A stretch of DNA of 64,000 nucleotides. It comes from an uncultured Bacteroidales bacterium (GTDB lineage Bacteria > Bacteroidota > Bacteroidia > Bacteroidales > Paludibacteraceae). Shown here piece by piece: positions 33,847-43,689 of the stretch. The notes below the pieces were generated by a model. It was not told the origin of the DNA, did no database searches, and saw nothing but the letters and a program-made list of their open reading frames with translations. Each line of letters starts with the position of its first letter. Positions within the stretch are counted from its first letter, which is position 1. The position numbers and the translations under genes were made by a program. The DNA is taken from assembly GCA_900319105.1 (NCBI GenBank), contig ONND01000005.1, forward strand, positions 1 to 64,000, in the 5' to 3' direction.

Positions 33847-36462
33847 ATGGCAGAAGAGTTAACACCGATGATGAAGCAGTTCCGCGACATTAAGACGCAG
33901 TATCCGGATGCGATGCTGCTGTTCCGCTGCGGGGACTTCTATGAGACCTACGCAGAGGATGCCGTGAAAGCAAGCAAGATACTGAACATCACTCTCACGC
34001 ACCGTTCAAACGGTGCAGGTGGTGTTAACCAGGCGATGGAGATGGCGGGTTTCCCGTTCCATGCACTCGACACCTACCTCCCCAAACTCGTGCGAGCGGG
34101 GTTGCGAGTAGCGATCTGCGACCAGTTGGAAGATCCCAAATTAGCAAAGAAACTGGTGAAGCGCGGTGTGACAGAACTGGTGACGCCGGGTGTCAGCTAT
34201 TCGGATACTACCCTCTCGCAGAAAGAGAACAACTGGGTGGCATGTCTGCATTTCGACAAACATGCCATCGGTGTAGCCTTTTTGGACATCTCTACCGGCG
34301 AGTTCCTCGCGGGACAAGGAGACAGCGACTATATCGACAAACTGCTGACTAATTTCGCACCGAAAGAGGTATTGTATGTGCGCGGCCGCAAGGCTGATTT
34401 GGAAAATCTATTCGGCAATAAGTTTTTCACGTTTGAGCTGGAGGACTGGATGCTTGTGGAAAGCACGGCAAGAGAGAGGTTACAGAAACTATGGGGCGTC
34501 AGTTCGCTGAAAGGCTTCGGATTAGAGAAAATGCCGGCGGGTGTTACTGCCGCAGGAGGTATTATGATGTACCTCGACATGACGCAGCACCTGCAGACCG
34601 GACATATCCAACACCTGAGCCGTATCGAGGAAGACAAATATGTATGGCTGGATAAGTTCACAGTTCGTAACCTGGAACTCATCGGCGGTCAGACAGAAGA
34701 GAGCCGCACCTTATATGACATCATCGACTGCACGATTACGCCGATGGGCGGCCGTCTGCTACACCGGTGGTTGGCTTTTCCGCTAAAGGATGTACGTCCT
34801 ATCCGCAACCGCCAGACCGTAGTGGAACACCTGTTCAAAGAACCGGAAGCGCGCGAAGGACTGCGCGAGGCGCTGAACCAAGTGGGCGACTTGGAACGCA
34901 TTGTGAGCAAAATATCCACCGGCCGTATCGGTCCACGGGAAATGGTGCAGTTAGGCCGTGCTTTACGGGCTGTCAGTCCTATCAAGCGTATCTGCGACGA
35001 GGCGCGTGATAACAGTTATCTGACGCTGTTAGGCGAACAACTCGACCCGTGCAATGAGATGCGGAGCCGTATCGAACGGGAGATAGTACCAGATCCGCCT
35101 TTGGCACAAGGGCGGCCGAATATCATCGCGCGCGGCGTGGATACCGAGTTGGATGAGTTACGAGCAATTCAATCGGACGGAAAAGATTATCTACTTCAGA
35201 TCCAGCAGCGCGAGGTGGAGCGAACCGGCATTCAGAGCCTCAAGATCGGATACAACAACGTGTTCGGCTACTATCTTGAGGTGCGCAACACCTACAAAGA
35301 CCAAGTGCCGGAAGAATGGATTCGCAAGCAGACCTTAGTCAACGCCGAGCGGTATATCACAGAAGAGCTGAAGGCGTACGAGCAAAAAATCATCACCGCC
35401 GAAGAACGTATTCAAATTATCGAGAACCGGCTCTATCAGGAGCTGATGCTGGCACTCAGCGAATGGGTACCGCAGATGCAATTAGACGCCAATGTGCTGG
35501 CACAACTGGACTGCCTGCTCAGTTTTGCAACGGTTGCCGCAGAGAACCGCTACGTATGCCCGGATGTGAATGACAGCCTTGTGATTGATATTCGTCAGGG
35601 ACGTCACCCCGTGATAGAGCAACAACTGCCACCGGGAGAACAATATATCGCGAATGACGTACTGCTGGACAACAACGGGCAACAGATCATTATTATCACC
35701 GGCCCAAATATGGCGGGTAAATCCGCCCTACTCCGCCAAACGGCACTGATAGTACTGTTAGCACAGATGGGTTCGTTCGTACCGGCGGAAAGCGCATCAA
35801 TAGGTGTGGTGGACAAGATTTTCACGCGCGTCGGGGCCAGCGACAATATCTCCCTCGGCGAATCGACCTTCATGGTAGAGATGAACGAAGCGGCGTCCAT
35901 TCTGAATAACCTGAGCGAACGCAGTTTGGTGCTCTTCGACGAATTAGGCCGTGGAACGAGCACCTACGACGGTATTTCGATTGCGTGGGCGATCGTGGAG
36001 TACATCCACGAGAACAAAGGTCATGCAAAAACGCTTTTCGCCACCCACTACCACGAACTGAACGAGATGGAGAAAACCTTCGAGCGGATTCGCAACTACA
36101 ATGTGTCGGTGCGCGAAGTAAACGGCAAGGTGATTTTCCTGCGTAAATTAGTGCGCGGCGGTTCGGAACACAGTTTCGGTATCCACGTAGCCAAGTTAGC
36201 AGGCATGCCGGCATCCATCATAGAACGAGCCAACCAGATCCTGGCAGACCTGGAAAAAGCAGCCAAAAGCGGCAATATAGCCAAACCTATTGAAGAAATA
36301 GGAGAAAACAGGGCCGGCATGCAACTCAGTTTCTTCCAGCTGGACGATCCTGTACTGGAACAAATACGCGATGAGGTCAAATCGCTGGATATCAATAATC
36401 TGACACCTCTTGAGGCTCTTAATAAACTATCAGAGATTAAACGATTAGTAGGAGGAAAATGA
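33847..36462 (+). CDS. mutS: DNA mismatch repair protein MutS
   Basis: An 871-residue mismatch-recognition ATPase. The N-terminal mismatch-binding domain has the Phe-X-Glu motif in [11 protein letters not shown]; connector, lever and clamp domains follow; the ATPase has Walker [14 protein letters not shown] (about 618-630), Walker [17 protein letters not shown] and the signature STFMVEM. The ATG at 33847 ([12 protein letters not shown]) is preferred; an upstream in-frame ATG at 33814 would translate a palindromic repeat into [11 protein letters not shown]. The gene ends in a 4-base overlap with mltG. Confidence 0.97.
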   Translation: MAEELTPMMKQFRDIKTQYPDAMLLFRCGDFYETYAEDAVKASKILNITLTHRSNGAGGVNQAMEMAGFPFHALDTYLPKLVRAGLRVAICDQLEDPKLAKKLVKRGVTELVTPGVSYSDTTLSQKENNWVACLHFDKHAIGVAFLDISTGEFLAGQGDSDYIDKLLTNFAPKEVLYVRGRKADLENLFGNKFFTFELEDWMLVESTARERLQKLWGVSSLKGFGLEKMPAGVTAAGGIMMYLDMTQHLQTGHIQHLSRIEEDKYVWLDKFTVRNLELIGGQTEESRTLYDIIDCTITPMGGRLLHRWLAFPLKDVRPIRNRQTVVEHLFKEPEAREGLREALNQVGDLERIVSKISTGRIGPREMVQLGRALRAVSPIKRICDEARDNSYLTLLGEQLDPCNEMRSRIEREIVPDPPLAQGRPNIIARGVDTELDELRAIQSDGKDYLLQIQQREVERTGIQSLKIGYNNVFGYYLEVRNTYKDQVPEEWIRKQTLVNAERYITEELKAYEQKIITAEERIQIIENRLYQELMLALSEWVPQMQLDANVLAQLDCLLSFATVAAENRYVCPDVNDSLVIDIRQGRHPVIEQQLPPGEQYIANDVLLDNNGQQIIIITGPNMAGKSALLRQTALIVLLAQMGSFVPAESASIGVVDKIFTRVGASDNISLGESTFMVEMNEAASILNNLSERSLVLFDELGRGTSTYDGISIAWAIVEYIHENKGHAKTLFATHYHELNEMEKTFERIRNYNVSVREVNGKVIFLRKLVRGGSEHSFGIHVAKLAGMPASIIERANQILADLEKAAKSGNIAKPIEEIGENRAGMQLSFFQLDDPVLEQIRDEVKSLDINNLTPLEALNKLSEIKRLVGGK

Positions 36463-37511
36463 AAAAACGTAAGATCGTATATTTGGTATTAGGCATCATA
36501 GGAACGGTACTACTCCTTTTTACCGTTTTTGCCGCCGAGCAATACTACCGCTGGAAAATATGCAACTTCACGTCGAAGGACGGCGAGTCGCATAGTTATC
36601 ATATTTACGCAGGAGCCACTATTGACTCTGTGCTCAATCTGCTTCGCGAAGACTATGACATCAGCGCCGAGGTGGACCTGAAGATGCATATGCGTGCATC
36701 TATCTTACGCCATCCGGAACCGGGACACTATACCTTCAAGGCGAAGATAGGTGACCGCGAACTGATTGAGCGTCTCAAATACGGCTATCAGACACCGGTA
36801 CGTATCACGTGGAATAATTACGTCCGTACACGAGAGGAGTTAGCCGGGAAAGTAACGCGCCATTTACTGATGGACAGCACAACGCTGTTAGGATATCTGG
36901 AGGACGATGCCTACTTAGCGCCGATGGGGTTCAACAAAGAGACAAGCCGATGCCTCTTTATACCGAACACCTACGAGGTATATTGGGATATCACGCCGGA
37001 CAATCTGTTCCGCCGGATGGAACGCGAGTACAATAAATTCTGGAACGATGAGCGTCGCGCTAAAGCCGATTCGATCGGTCTGACGCCGATTGAAATAGCC
37101 ATTGTAGCGTCCATTGTAGAAGGGGAAAGCCATAACAAAAAAGAACTGCCGTTGATCGCGAGTCTTTACCTCAACCGTGTACACCGGAACATGCCTCTAC
37201 AGGCTTGCCCGACCATCAAGTATGCCGTAGGGGATTTCAAACTCAAGCGTGTGCTTTACCGCCACCTGGCAGTCGAATCGCCCTATAACACATACAAGAA
37301 CCCGGGCTTGCCACCGGGTCCCATCCGCTGCCCGGCGCCACAAACGATTGATATAGTGCTTAATGCGCCTAAGACTGACTATCTCTTTATGTGCGCCAGT
37401 CCCGAACTGAACAACACACATATATTTTCGTCCACCTACGGGAACCACTCCGCAGCTGCCCGCCAATACCGGCATACGATGGATACTATTAACTGGGAAA
37501 GACTGCAATGA
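36459..37511 (+). CDS. mltG: Endolytic peptidoglycan transglycosylase MltG
   Basis: A 350-residue, single-spanning inner-membrane protein (TM about 6-26) with a periplasmic YceG-like domain. It cuts nascent peptidoglycan glycan strands and sets their length. The catalytic Glu is Glu221 in [19 protein letters not shown] and [15 protein letters not shown] are conserved family motifs. ATGA overlap with mutS and with the next gene suggests a translationally coupled mutS-mltG-usp unit. Confidence 0.94.
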   Translation: MKKRKIVYLVLGIIGTVLLLFTVFAAEQYYRWKICNFTSKDGESHSYHIYAGATIDSVLNLLREDYDISAEVDLKMHMRASILRHPEPGHYTFKAKIGDRELIERLKYGYQTPVRITWNNYVRTREELAGKVTRHLLMDSTTLLGYLEDDAYLAPMGFNKETSRCLFIPNTYEVYWDITPDNLFRRMEREYNKFWNDERRAKADSIGLTPIEIAIVASIVEGESHNKKELPLIASLYLNRVHRNMPLQACPTIKYAVGDFKLKRVLYRHLAVESPYNTYKNPGLPPGPIRCPAPQTIDIVLNAPKTDYLFMCASPELNNTHIFSSTYGNHSAAARQYRHTMDTINWERLQ

Positions 37512-38113
37512 TCTGGGACAACAACGAAGATATACGGCTCATAGAGTGTGCCAACAACAGCAGGACTATCCAGCAACATCTCAATGACTGCCGCGAGGAG
37601 CGAAGACCGTACGTCTTTGTGACCAACACAATGACTGTCAAACCGTTACGCAGGCTACTTGTTCCGGTATCTATGCTGGAGGAAGAAACCTACAAAGCGG
37701 AGATTTGCACCTATCTGGCACGCAAAACAGGAGCTCATATTATCCTTCTTCAGGCCAATGACTATGGATCTCACGCACGCCAAAATGTCAACCGAATTGT
37801 GACACATATCAAGGCGGTGAATGAGAGACTTCAGAAGTCAGATGTCAGAGATCAAATGTCAGAGGTCAGTGATCAGAAATCAGAGATCACTTATGAGGTA
37901 TGTATGGCTCGGAAGGATTCGTTCTCTCTCATACGCGAGGCGAGCGAGCGGCAACGGGATTTTCAGCATGATTTATTGATCCTGACTGCCAGCAGAGACT
38001 ATGGACTGGATGATATCCTCTTTGGACCGCCGGAAAGAAAAGCCATCCAACGGGCACTCGTACCGGTAATGTTAGTCAATCCGAGAGAAGATTTGTTCTC
38101 ATTATGCGACTAA
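37508..38113 (+). CDS. Universal-stress-protein-like protein
   Basis: A 201-residue protein with a UspA-like alpha/beta fold: RRLLVPVSMLEEETYKAEIC, HIILLQAND in the first half, and DLLILTASRDYGLDDILFGP and ALVPVMLVNP at the end. No clear G-2X-G-9X-G ATP-binding motif is seen. Residues about 108-128 (QKSDVRDQMSEVSDQKSE) are encoded by the longest 7-bp array in the window, giving a charged loop in the middle of the fold. It overlaps mltG by 4 bases. Confidence 0.7.
   Translation: MIWDNNEDIRLIECANNSRTIQQHLNDCREERRPYVFVTNTMTVKPLRRLLVPVSMLEEETYKAEICTYLARKTGAHIILLQANDYGSHARQNVNRIVTHIKAVNERLQKSDVRDQMSEVSDQKSEITYEVCMARKDSFSLIREASERQRDFQHDLLILTASRDYGLDDILFGPPERKAIQRALVPVMLVNPREDLFSLCD
37830..37892. 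repeat. 7-bp tandem array inside the Usp-like gene (nine units)
   Basis: Nine consecutive 7-base units of the type NTCANNN: TTCAGAA, GTCAGAT, GTCAGAG, ATCAAAT, GTCAGAG, GTCAGTG, ATCAGAA, ATCAGAG, ATCACTT. 63 bases in total, 21 codons, so the frame is kept. Confidence 0.9.
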
Positions 38114-38176
38114 CTGCAACATTTTGTCAACTTAATTTTACAAATTATAGTTTTTTGACGCTTTTTCCCAAAATTA

Positions 38177-38208
38177 TTTGGTCATATCGTCAAAAAGCAG
38201 TACTTTTG
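38177..38208 (+). promoter_or_regulatory. Promoter of a putative small RNA
   Basis: TTTG (38177-38180), 20 bases, then TACTTTTG (38201-38208), within AAAAAGCAGTACTTTTGCAC. No plus-strand gene of normal size follows; terminators begin 48 bases later. Confidence 0.75.
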
Positions 38209-38213
38209 CACCG

Positions 38214-38283
38214 TGTTTTTCATGGTATTAGATTTAAGGTTAAATGAAAAGATTGGGTTGTCGTGAGACAACCTTCTTTTTTT
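38214..38283 (+). ncRNA. Putative 70-nt small RNA ending in a terminator
   Basis: Start is inferred a few bases after the -7 box. The RNA would end in the perfect hairpin GGTTGTC-GTGA-GACAACC (38256-38273) followed by TTCTTTTTTT. A 14-codon ORF (38222-38266, MVLDLRLNEKIGLS) ends inside the hairpin and might instead be a leader peptide. The rest of the intergenic gap 38114-38384 holds only the 51-bp repeats. Confidence 0.55.
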
Positions 38284-38386
38284 GTAGTAACTTTAGTTGC
38301 TAGAAAAGTCTAAGAAGTACAACCTTCTTTTTTTGTAGTAACTTTAGTTGCTAGAAAAGTCTAAGAAGTACTACCTTCTTTTTTTT
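38269..38386 (+). repeat. 51-bp tandem repeat carrying two extra terminators
   Basis: Two complete 51-base units start at 38269 and 38320, and a partial third starts at 38371. Each junction carries AAGAAG-6 bases-CTTCTT followed by a T run (38312-38334 and 38363-38386), so plus-strand transcripts meet three terminators in a row. Each unit also has TAGTAAC-TTTA-GTTGCTA. Confidence 0.85.
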
Positions 38387-40301
38387 ATTTCTTTTTGAGG
38401 ACAAGGAAGAAGGTTGTGCCTTTGTTGGAGGTCTCAAAGGAGATATGACCTCCGGAACCTTCGATAATATGCTTGGAGATAGCAAGACCGAGTCCGTTTC
38501 CATTGGACTTGGTGGTGAAGTTCGGCCGGAAGATACGCGGCTGGATGTCTTCGGGAATACCTGTTCCGTCATCCGAGATAGAGATCTGCACTTCGCGGTC
38601 CGAATAGGCGGCGTTGAGCACTACGATGATATCCGTAGGTGATGCCTGGAGGGCATTTCGCAGGATATTGACGAAGACCTGACTGATCTGTTCTTTATCG
38701 GCACGGACGATAATGCCCGAATCGGGCCCGACATAGCGAATAGGAATCTGCTCGTCGTTCTCGCGCTGCAGGGTGATGACATTGGACAGTTTCTCAGCGA
38801 TATCCACTTCGGTAGTCACCACTTCGGGCTGTTTGGCGAAAGTAGCGAACGATTGTGCGATATGCGCGAGGTTGTCTATCTCGGAAATGAGCATTTTCGA
38901 TGTTTTCTCAAAATAAGCGTCAAACTGGTCGGTGCCGTGCTTGAGTTGCAGTTTCTGCACAGAGAGCTTCATCGGCGTCAGGGGGTTGTTAATCTCATGG
39001 GCAATCTGGCGCGCCATCGTTCGCCAAGCGCCTTCACGCTCTGCGTTCGCCAGTTTTTCGGCACTCTCCTCGACTCTATCTACAAGCAAATTATAGCGCT
39101 CTACCAGAGCACCCAACTCATCGTGATAGGGATACTCGATATGGTTATCCTTTGCGCCGATCTCGAAATGCCGCATTTTCTCGTTGAGCATAGAGATAGG
39201 TGCAGTCATGCTTTTGGCCGCCCAGAAGGAGAAGAAAAGGGCTAAGGCAAGTACCAACAAGTACGGTGGTAAGAGGCGTGAAAGGAACATATCCACCTCA
39301 GCGTTCCGGGTCTGTTCGCTCAAGAAATAGGGCACGGCGATGTACCCGATTGTGACAAACGAACCATTGTGGAAAGGTACATACGAAACCAAATAAGGCC
39401 GGGAGTTCATGAACTCGTAGCAAACGGCAGTGTGTTCCTCGTTGAAGAAGGCTTCGGGTGCCATGCGTCGCGAGAGATAGCCTTTCTCGAAGAGTGCCGG
39501 AGAGGAGGTTGCCAGCAATTCGCCCGTGAGCGAATAGACGTGGATATCCTGGTTCATGTCGTAGGAGAGGTCATGCAGGTCGATGGACAGGCCTTCGGCT
39601 TGTGCGGGAACGAGCGAGACATCCCAGTAATAAAGCGAGCGGAGGAAGGCCTGGATATACTCCGAGCGGGTCTGTAACTCTTGCCGCTGGCGGTGCTCGA
39701 AATTCGTATGCACATAGCGGATGGACATGAAGAAGATATAGATGAACACCGCTAAGACGCAGGAAAGAATGATGTACATGATACGCGTAGAAAGGCGCAT
39801 ATTACGTATTCCGCGAGCACGAATGAGCCCCACGATACCCAAAAGGATCATCGTCGCAAAAATGCCGATGATGATATATTGGAGCGTGGAAATCGCTGAT
39901 GAACGGGGCTCGGGAGTTTCGTCTGGCGACTCGGTATAGCCGGTGGGCAGGATAGTCAGGATATTATATATGCCCGCCTTGGTCCATCGTACCAAACCTT
40001 TTGCGTTCGCGAAGGTCATATCGCGCCAGGTATCGTAGGCATAAAGGTAGATGGCATCGGCTGCGAGACGATTGGAGGACCAATAGACCGCCTGCCGCGA
40101 ATCGAAGATATAGAAGACGATATTCTTGTCCTGCTCGGCGATGGCACGGATGGTATCCATCGGTGCTTTGCGGTCCAGAGCCGACACCAGTTGCGACGTC
40201 AGTTGTTCCGCCTTACGCTGCGTACGTTCTAAACGGGATTGGCAAGCGATGCTTGTCATCACCACCAGAAACAGACCTATGTAACGCACTATTTTTTGCA
40301 T
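38385..40301 (-). CDS. Membrane sensor histidine kinase (NtrY-like)
   Basis: A 638-residue kinase: N-terminal membrane segment, periplasmic sensor, TM near 140-160, second TM near 175-195, extracytoplasmic region to about 335, TM, HAMP (about 360-410), dimerisation/H-box (ARQIAHEINNPLTPMK, phospho-His near 432) and an ATPase domain with N box (NILRNALQAS), G1 (DDGTGIP) and G2 (NGNGLGLAISK). INNPLTPMK is typical of NtrY-type kinases. No response regulator gene is adjacent, so it is an orphan here. The 3' end abuts the triple terminator region of the opposite strand. Confidence 0.92.
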   Translation of the reverse strand: MQKIVRYIGLFLVVMTSIACQSRLERTQRKAEQLTSQLVSALDRKAPMDTIRAIAEQDKNIVFYIFDSRQAVYWSSNRLAADAIYLYAYDTWRDMTFANAKGLVRWTKAGIYNILTILPTGYTESPDETPEPRSSAISTLQYIIIGIFATMILLGIVGLIRARGIRNMRLSTRIMYIILSCVLAVFIYIFFMSIRYVHTNFEHRQRQELQTRSEYIQAFLRSLYYWDVSLVPAQAEGLSIDLHDLSYDMNQDIHVYSLTGELLATSSPALFEKGYLSRRMAPEAFFNEEHTAVCYEFMNSRPYLVSYVPFHNGSFVTIGYIAVPYFLSEQTRNAEVDMFLSRLLPPYLLVLALALFFSFWAAKSMTAPISMLNEKMRHFEIGAKDNHIEYPYHDELGALVERYNLLVDRVEESAEKLANAEREGAWRTMARQIAHEINNPLTPMKLSVQKLQLKHGTDQFDAYFEKTSKMLISEIDNLAHIAQSFATFAKQPEVVTTEVDIAEKLSNVITLQRENDEQIPIRYVGPDSGIIVRADKEQISQVFVNILRNALQASPTDIIVVLNAAYSDREVQISISDDGTGIPEDIQPRIFRPNFTTKSNGNGLGLAISKHIIEGSGGHISFETSNKGTTFFLVLKKK

Positions 40302-40320
40302 TTTGCTCCATTTTACGCTG

Positions 40321-40368
40321 CAAAATTACATATAAATTTTGATATATGCAAATAATTTTGTACCTTTG
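40321..40368. promoter_or_regulatory. Overlapping divergent promoters (kinase / DsbD-like gene)
   Basis: Minus strand: -7 box CAAAATTA read as TAATTTTG (40328-40321) with TTTG at 40352-40349, spacer 20. Plus strand: TTTG (40338-40341), 19 bases, TACCTTTG (40361-40368). The two promoters interlock, so polymerase binding at one would exclude the other. Confidence 0.7.
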
Positions 40369-40395
40369 CACGAATTTTCACGAAAGAGGCTATTT

Positions 40396-41121
40396 ATGGT
40401 ACAGATTTTAACGGCTTTACTGTTGGGATTATTGACGATATTGGATCCGTGTACGCTGATGACCAGTATCACGGCCATCAGTTATATCGACAAAGAAATC
40501 AATAACAAACGGCTGGTTTTGACAAACGGATTGATGTTCGTTCTCGGCAAATTAGCGACGTATGTACTACTCAGTATTCCATTCCTGATGGGCGCGCAGA
40601 CCGAGGGAATCCAGCATGTGTTAGGACATTGGGGAGAACCGATCTTAGCGGGCTTCATGCTTATTTGCGGTATTGTGCTGCTCTTCAGCGGTCATCATCA
40701 CCACGAGCACGACCACGGAATCAGTAAATTTCTCAAGAGTACCGACTCGGACGCCAGTTGGCTGTGGTCGTTTATCTTGGGTATATTCTTTGCTATCGCG
40801 TTCTGCCCTCACCGTCTGGTATATTTCCTGACGATGATAGATATCACGCTGACACTGCCGAGTACGTGGAACTGGTTGATGCCGGTGGTGTTCGGTTTAG
40901 GAACAGGACTACCGATCATGCTGATTGCATGGCTTGTAAGTTACAGCGCGGTGAGTATCGGCAATCTGACGAGCAAGATGCAGACCTTCGAAAAATGGTT
41001 TCGTCACATATGCGCGGTGCTCTTCATCATATTAGGTGTATATCTGGCAATTCATTGCTTTGTTGAGGCCCGTGGGCATGAGCATTGTTGCGAACACGAG
41101 CATTATGAGCTTTCGCTTTAA
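40396..41121 (+). CDS. DsbD/CcdA-like (ArsG-type) membrane protein with His-rich loops
   Basis: A 241-residue protein with six predicted membrane segments. The paired cysteines Cys19 (ILDPCT) and Cys137 (AFCPHR) match the DsbD/CcdA transmembrane core; the overall form is like the family annotated in Bacteroidota as ArsG-type permeases. A loop GHHHHEHDHG (about 99-108) and the tail GHEHCCEHEHYE are likely metal-binding. It may pass reductant across the membrane or export a metal(loid); both are inference. The ATG at 40396 is chosen because the promoter lies inside the longer frame. Confidence 0.8.
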   Translation: MVQILTALLLGLLTILDPCTLMTSITAISYIDKEINNKRLVLTNGLMFVLGKLATYVLLSIPFLMGAQTEGIQHVLGHWGEPILAGFMLICGIVLLFSGHHHHEHDHGISKFLKSTDSDASWLWSFILGIFFAIAFCPHRLVYFLTMIDITLTLPSTWNWLMPVVFGLGTGLPIMLIAWLVSYSAVSIGNLTSKMQTFEKWFRHICAVLFIILGVYLAIHCFVEARGHEHCCEHEHYELSL

Positions 41122-41806
41122 ACAATTTTACATAGAGGACAGCCAATGCGCCATGAAAGTAGGCACCGACGGGGTGCTTATCGGCTGCTGGGCGGAGATG
41201 GAAGATGTCAGATGTCAGAGGTCAGATGTCAGGATTCTGGATGCCGGCACCGGCAGCGGACTGATAGCACGGATGATGATGCAGCGTTACCCGGAAGCGG
41301 AGGTAGAAGGGATTGACATAGACGAGGCCGCCGTAGAACAGGCGAAAGAAAACGGCGTTCGGGCTTTTGAGGCTCGAATACAAGAATGGAATCCCGGATA
41401 CGAATACAACCTCATTGTAAGTAATCCGCCTTATTTTCGGAATAGTCTGAAAAATCCCGACAAGGGACGCGAGTTGGCGCGCCACACGGACAGTTTGAGT
41501 TACGAGGAATTGGCGAAACATAGCGCACGACTGCTGAAGGAGCATGGGCACCTGGCAATTATTCTGCCCGCCGAGGCAGAAAAAGAGATGCGGGAGATTG
41601 CTGCGCACTACTCCTTATATTGTACGCGCGCGACGCGCGTTTACTCGAAGGAAAGCAAGCCCGCGAGAAGAGTGATGATGGAATTCGAGAAATCGACATG
41701 TCGGGATATCGACATATTGACAAGCGAAGACACACTTGTACTTGAGGACGAAAAAGGAGGCCGGAGCCTCCAATACCAAGAAATAGCAAAGGACTTCTAC
41801 CTATAA
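41105..41806 (+). CDS. trmN6: tRNA1(Val) adenine(37)-N6-methyltransferase
   Basis: A 234-residue SAM-dependent methyltransferase. Motif I is DAGTGSG (46-52), the acidic end of beta-2 is EGIDID, and the N6-adenine catalytic motif is NPPY (107-110). FRFKQFYIEDSQCAMKVGTDG at the N-terminus is typical of TrmN6 (YfiC), which modifies A37 of tRNA-Val. Residues about 33-43 (DVRCQRSDVR) come from a 7-bp array just before motif I. The start lies inside the 3' end of the upstream gene (17-base overlap). Confidence 0.92.
   Translation: MSFRFKQFYIEDSQCAMKVGTDGVLIGCWAEMEDVRCQRSDVRILDAGTGSGLIARMMMQRYPEAEVEGIDIDEAAVEQAKENGVRAFEARIQEWNPGYEYNLIVSNPPYFRNSLKNPDKGRELARHTDSLSYEELAKHSARLLKEHGHLAIILPAEAEKEMREIAAHYSLYCTRATRVYSKESKPARRVMMEFEKSTCRDIDILTSEDTLVLEDEKGGRSLQYQEIAKDFYL
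41205..41232. repeat. 7-bp tandem array inside trmN6
   Basis: Four units: ATGTCAG, ATGTCAG, AGGTCAG, ATGTCAG. Same unit family as 32203 and 37830. Confidence 0.9.
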
Positions 41807-41820
41807 GGCAGAAGTCCTTT
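41788..41820. terminator. Bidirectional terminator between trmN6 and rny
   Basis: AAAGGACTTCT (41788-41798) and AGAAGTCCTTT (41810-41820) form a perfect 11-bp stem with an 11-base loop that holds the trmN6 stop. A-rich and T-rich ends suit termination from both convergent genes. Confidence 0.75.
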
Positions 41821-41848
41821 CATTTACCATTTGGTCATTTAGCAGGTA

Positions 41849-43372
41849 CTATTTCGCTACATTGATAGCGCGGACCTCACGGATGACGGTCACTTTGACT
41901 TGTCCCGGATAGGTCATCTCGTCCTGAATACGTTTCGCAAGATCGAAGGAGAGGAGTTCGGTATCCTTATCGGAAATCTTATCCGCACCAACGATGACAC
42001 GCAACTCACGTCCTGCCTGAAGTGCGTAGGTCTTCACGACGCCGGGGAAAGACATCGCGAGGTTCTCCAAGTCGTTGAGACGCTTTACGTAGGACTCAAC
42101 AATCTCGCGTCGTGCGCCCGGACGTGCACCCGAGATAGCATCGCAGGCTTGAACGATAGGCGCGATGAGGGTTGTCATCTCGCACTCGTCATGGTGCGCA
42201 CCGACGGCATTGCAGATATCGGGTTTCTCTCCGTATTTCTCGCAGAGTTTCATACCCAGTTCAGCGTGCGGCAACTCGACATCATCTTCAGCCACCTTAC
42301 CTATATCATGCAACAAACCGGCACGTTTGGCAGCCTTGACATTGAGGCCGAGTTCACCTGCCATAGCGGCACAGAGGTTTGCAGTTTCCCGCGAGTGCTG
42401 AAGCAAGTTCTGACCGTACGAAGAACGGTATTTCATTTTACCCACAAGACGGATGAGTTCGGGATGCAGGCCGTGGATACCCAGGTCGATTGTGGTTCGT
42501 TTACCGGTTTCGATGATTTCTTCCTCCACTTGTTTGGTCACTTTAGCCACCACTTCTTCGATACGCGCCGGGTGGATACGTCCGTCCTGAACAAGCTGGT
42601 GCAGAGCGAGACGAGCTATCTCGCGGCGTACGGGATCAAAAGCGGAAAGGGTGATAGCTTCGGGCGTGTCGTCCACGACGATCTCCACGCCGGTAGCGGC
42701 CTCGAGAGCACGGATATTACGTCCTTCGCGTCCGATGATACGTCCTTTGACTTCGTCATTCTCAATATGGAAGACGGAAACGGTGCTTTCAGCCGCCGTC
42801 TCGGAAGCGACACGCTGGATGGTCTGAATAATGATTTTCTTCGCCTCTTTGTTGGCCTCAAGACGCGCATTGTCCATGATCTCGTTGATATAGGACATTG
42901 CGGCGGTCTTCGCCTCATCTTTGAGAGCCTCCACCAGTTGCTTTTTCGCTTCCTCAGCCGACATGCCAGACAGTTGCTCCAACTGTTTCTCCGCCTGCTG
43001 ATGCATTTTGTCCACTTCCTGCTGCTTGTATTCGAGCGCTTGCTGGCGCTGCTCTACCTGCTGCACTTTTTGATTTACTTCGTTGAGTGCTCGTTGAACA
43101 TCTCCCTGTCGCTGGTTGAGTTGTTGCTCACGTTGGTTCAAACGTTGCTCTTGTTGCTGTATCCGTTTGTCCTGCTCCCGCACAGAATTATCGTGCTCGA
43201 GCTTCAGGGCGATAAATTTCTCTTTAGCCTCAACAATCTTGTTTTTCTTGATCACCTCTGCTTCTTCTGCTGCTTTCTTGAGCAAGTTAGCAGCCGTAGT
43301 GCGCGAGATGAGATAGTAGATACCGGCTCCAAGAAGGAGTCCTGCTACTCCAAATAAAATTGTTGTAATCAT
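41849..43372 (-). CDS. rny: Ribonuclease Y
   Basis: A 507-residue membrane-anchored endoribonuclease that starts mRNA decay. N-terminal TM (about 3-23), a long Gln/Glu-rich coiled coil (about 30-190), a KH domain ([19 protein letters not shown]), and an HD domain ([22 protein letters not shown] with the metal-binding His-Asp). Length fits the family (about 510). It overlaps zapA by 4 bases. The 485-residue open frame on the opposite strand is a shadow. Confidence 0.97.
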   Translation of the reverse strand: MITTILFGVAGLLLGAGIYYLISRTTAANLLKKAAEEAEVIKKNKIVEAKEKFIALKLEHDNSVREQDKRIQQQEQRLNQREQQLNQRQGDVQRALNEVNQKVQQVEQRQQALEYKQQEVDKMHQQAEKQLEQLSGMSAEEAKKQLVEALKDEAKTAAMSYINEIMDNARLEANKEAKKIIIQTIQRVASETAAESTVSVFHIENDEVKGRIIGREGRNIRALEAATGVEIVVDDTPEAITLSAFDPVRREIARLALHQLVQDGRIHPARIEEVVAKVTKQVEEEIIETGKRTTIDLGIHGLHPELIRLVGKMKYRSSYGQNLLQHSRETANLCAAMAGELGLNVKAAKRAGLLHDIGKVAEDDVELPHAELGMKLCEKYGEKPDICNAVGAHHDECEMTTLIAPIVQACDAISGARPGARREIVESYVKRLNDLENLAMSFPGVVKTYALQAGRELRVIVGADKISDKDTELLSFDLAKRIQDEMTYPGQVKVTVIREVRAINVAK

Positions 43373-43662
43373 TGATTTATCGTGTTATTAATTTGTTGAT
43401 TCAATTCTTTGATTTGTTTCTCGACGGGGACGAGTGATTTCTCCCGTGCGTCGGACTGGAGTGCAACCGCCACTTCGAGCGCGGTGTACATCCATAATTG
43501 TTCTGCGGAGGCATTAGGCCGCAGTTTGAGGTAATACTGATACCGTCTATTGAGCAGTTCCGCCGCCTTGCGATAGTTGGGTTCCTGCTCTCTTGGAACG
43601 TCCAGACCTACGGTGTGGGCGTCCAGATGAAGATTGATATGTTGCTTGTCTAAATCGGCCAT
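43369..43662 (-). CDS. zapA: Cell division protein ZapA
   Basis: A 97-residue protein with a small alpha/beta head ([20 protein letters not shown], then [16 protein letters not shown]) and a C-terminal coiled coil ([16 protein letters not shown]). ZapA bundles FtsZ filaments at the division ring. Context supports the call: it lies between rny and a coiled-coil gene, as in other Bacteroidota. Its ATG directly touches a 7-bp tandem array (43662-43689) that fills the upstream spacer. Confidence 0.9.
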   Translation of the reverse strand: MADLDKQHINLHLDAHTVGLDVPREQEPNYRKAAELLNRRYQYYLKLRPNASAEQLWMYTALEVAVALQSDAREKSLVPVEKQIKELNQQINNTINQ

Positions 43663-43689
43663 TGGCTATTGGCTGTTAGCTATTGGCTA
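43662..43689. repeat. 7-bp tandem array upstream of zapA
   Basis: Four units: TTGGCTA, TTGGCTG, TTAGCTA, TTGGCTA. It occupies the spacer between the 43690 gene and zapA. Same unit family as 58874. Confidence 0.9.

Noticed and set aside
38222-38266. 14-codon leader peptide MVLDLRLNEKIGLS as a gene
   Set aside because: It is too short to support and has no regulatory codon run; its stop in the terminator loop is noted but could be chance.
41900-43357. 485-residue open frame on the plus strand opposite rny
   Set aside because: It mirrors the RNase Y codons, has no recognisable domain and no promoter; RNase Y is certain on the other strand.
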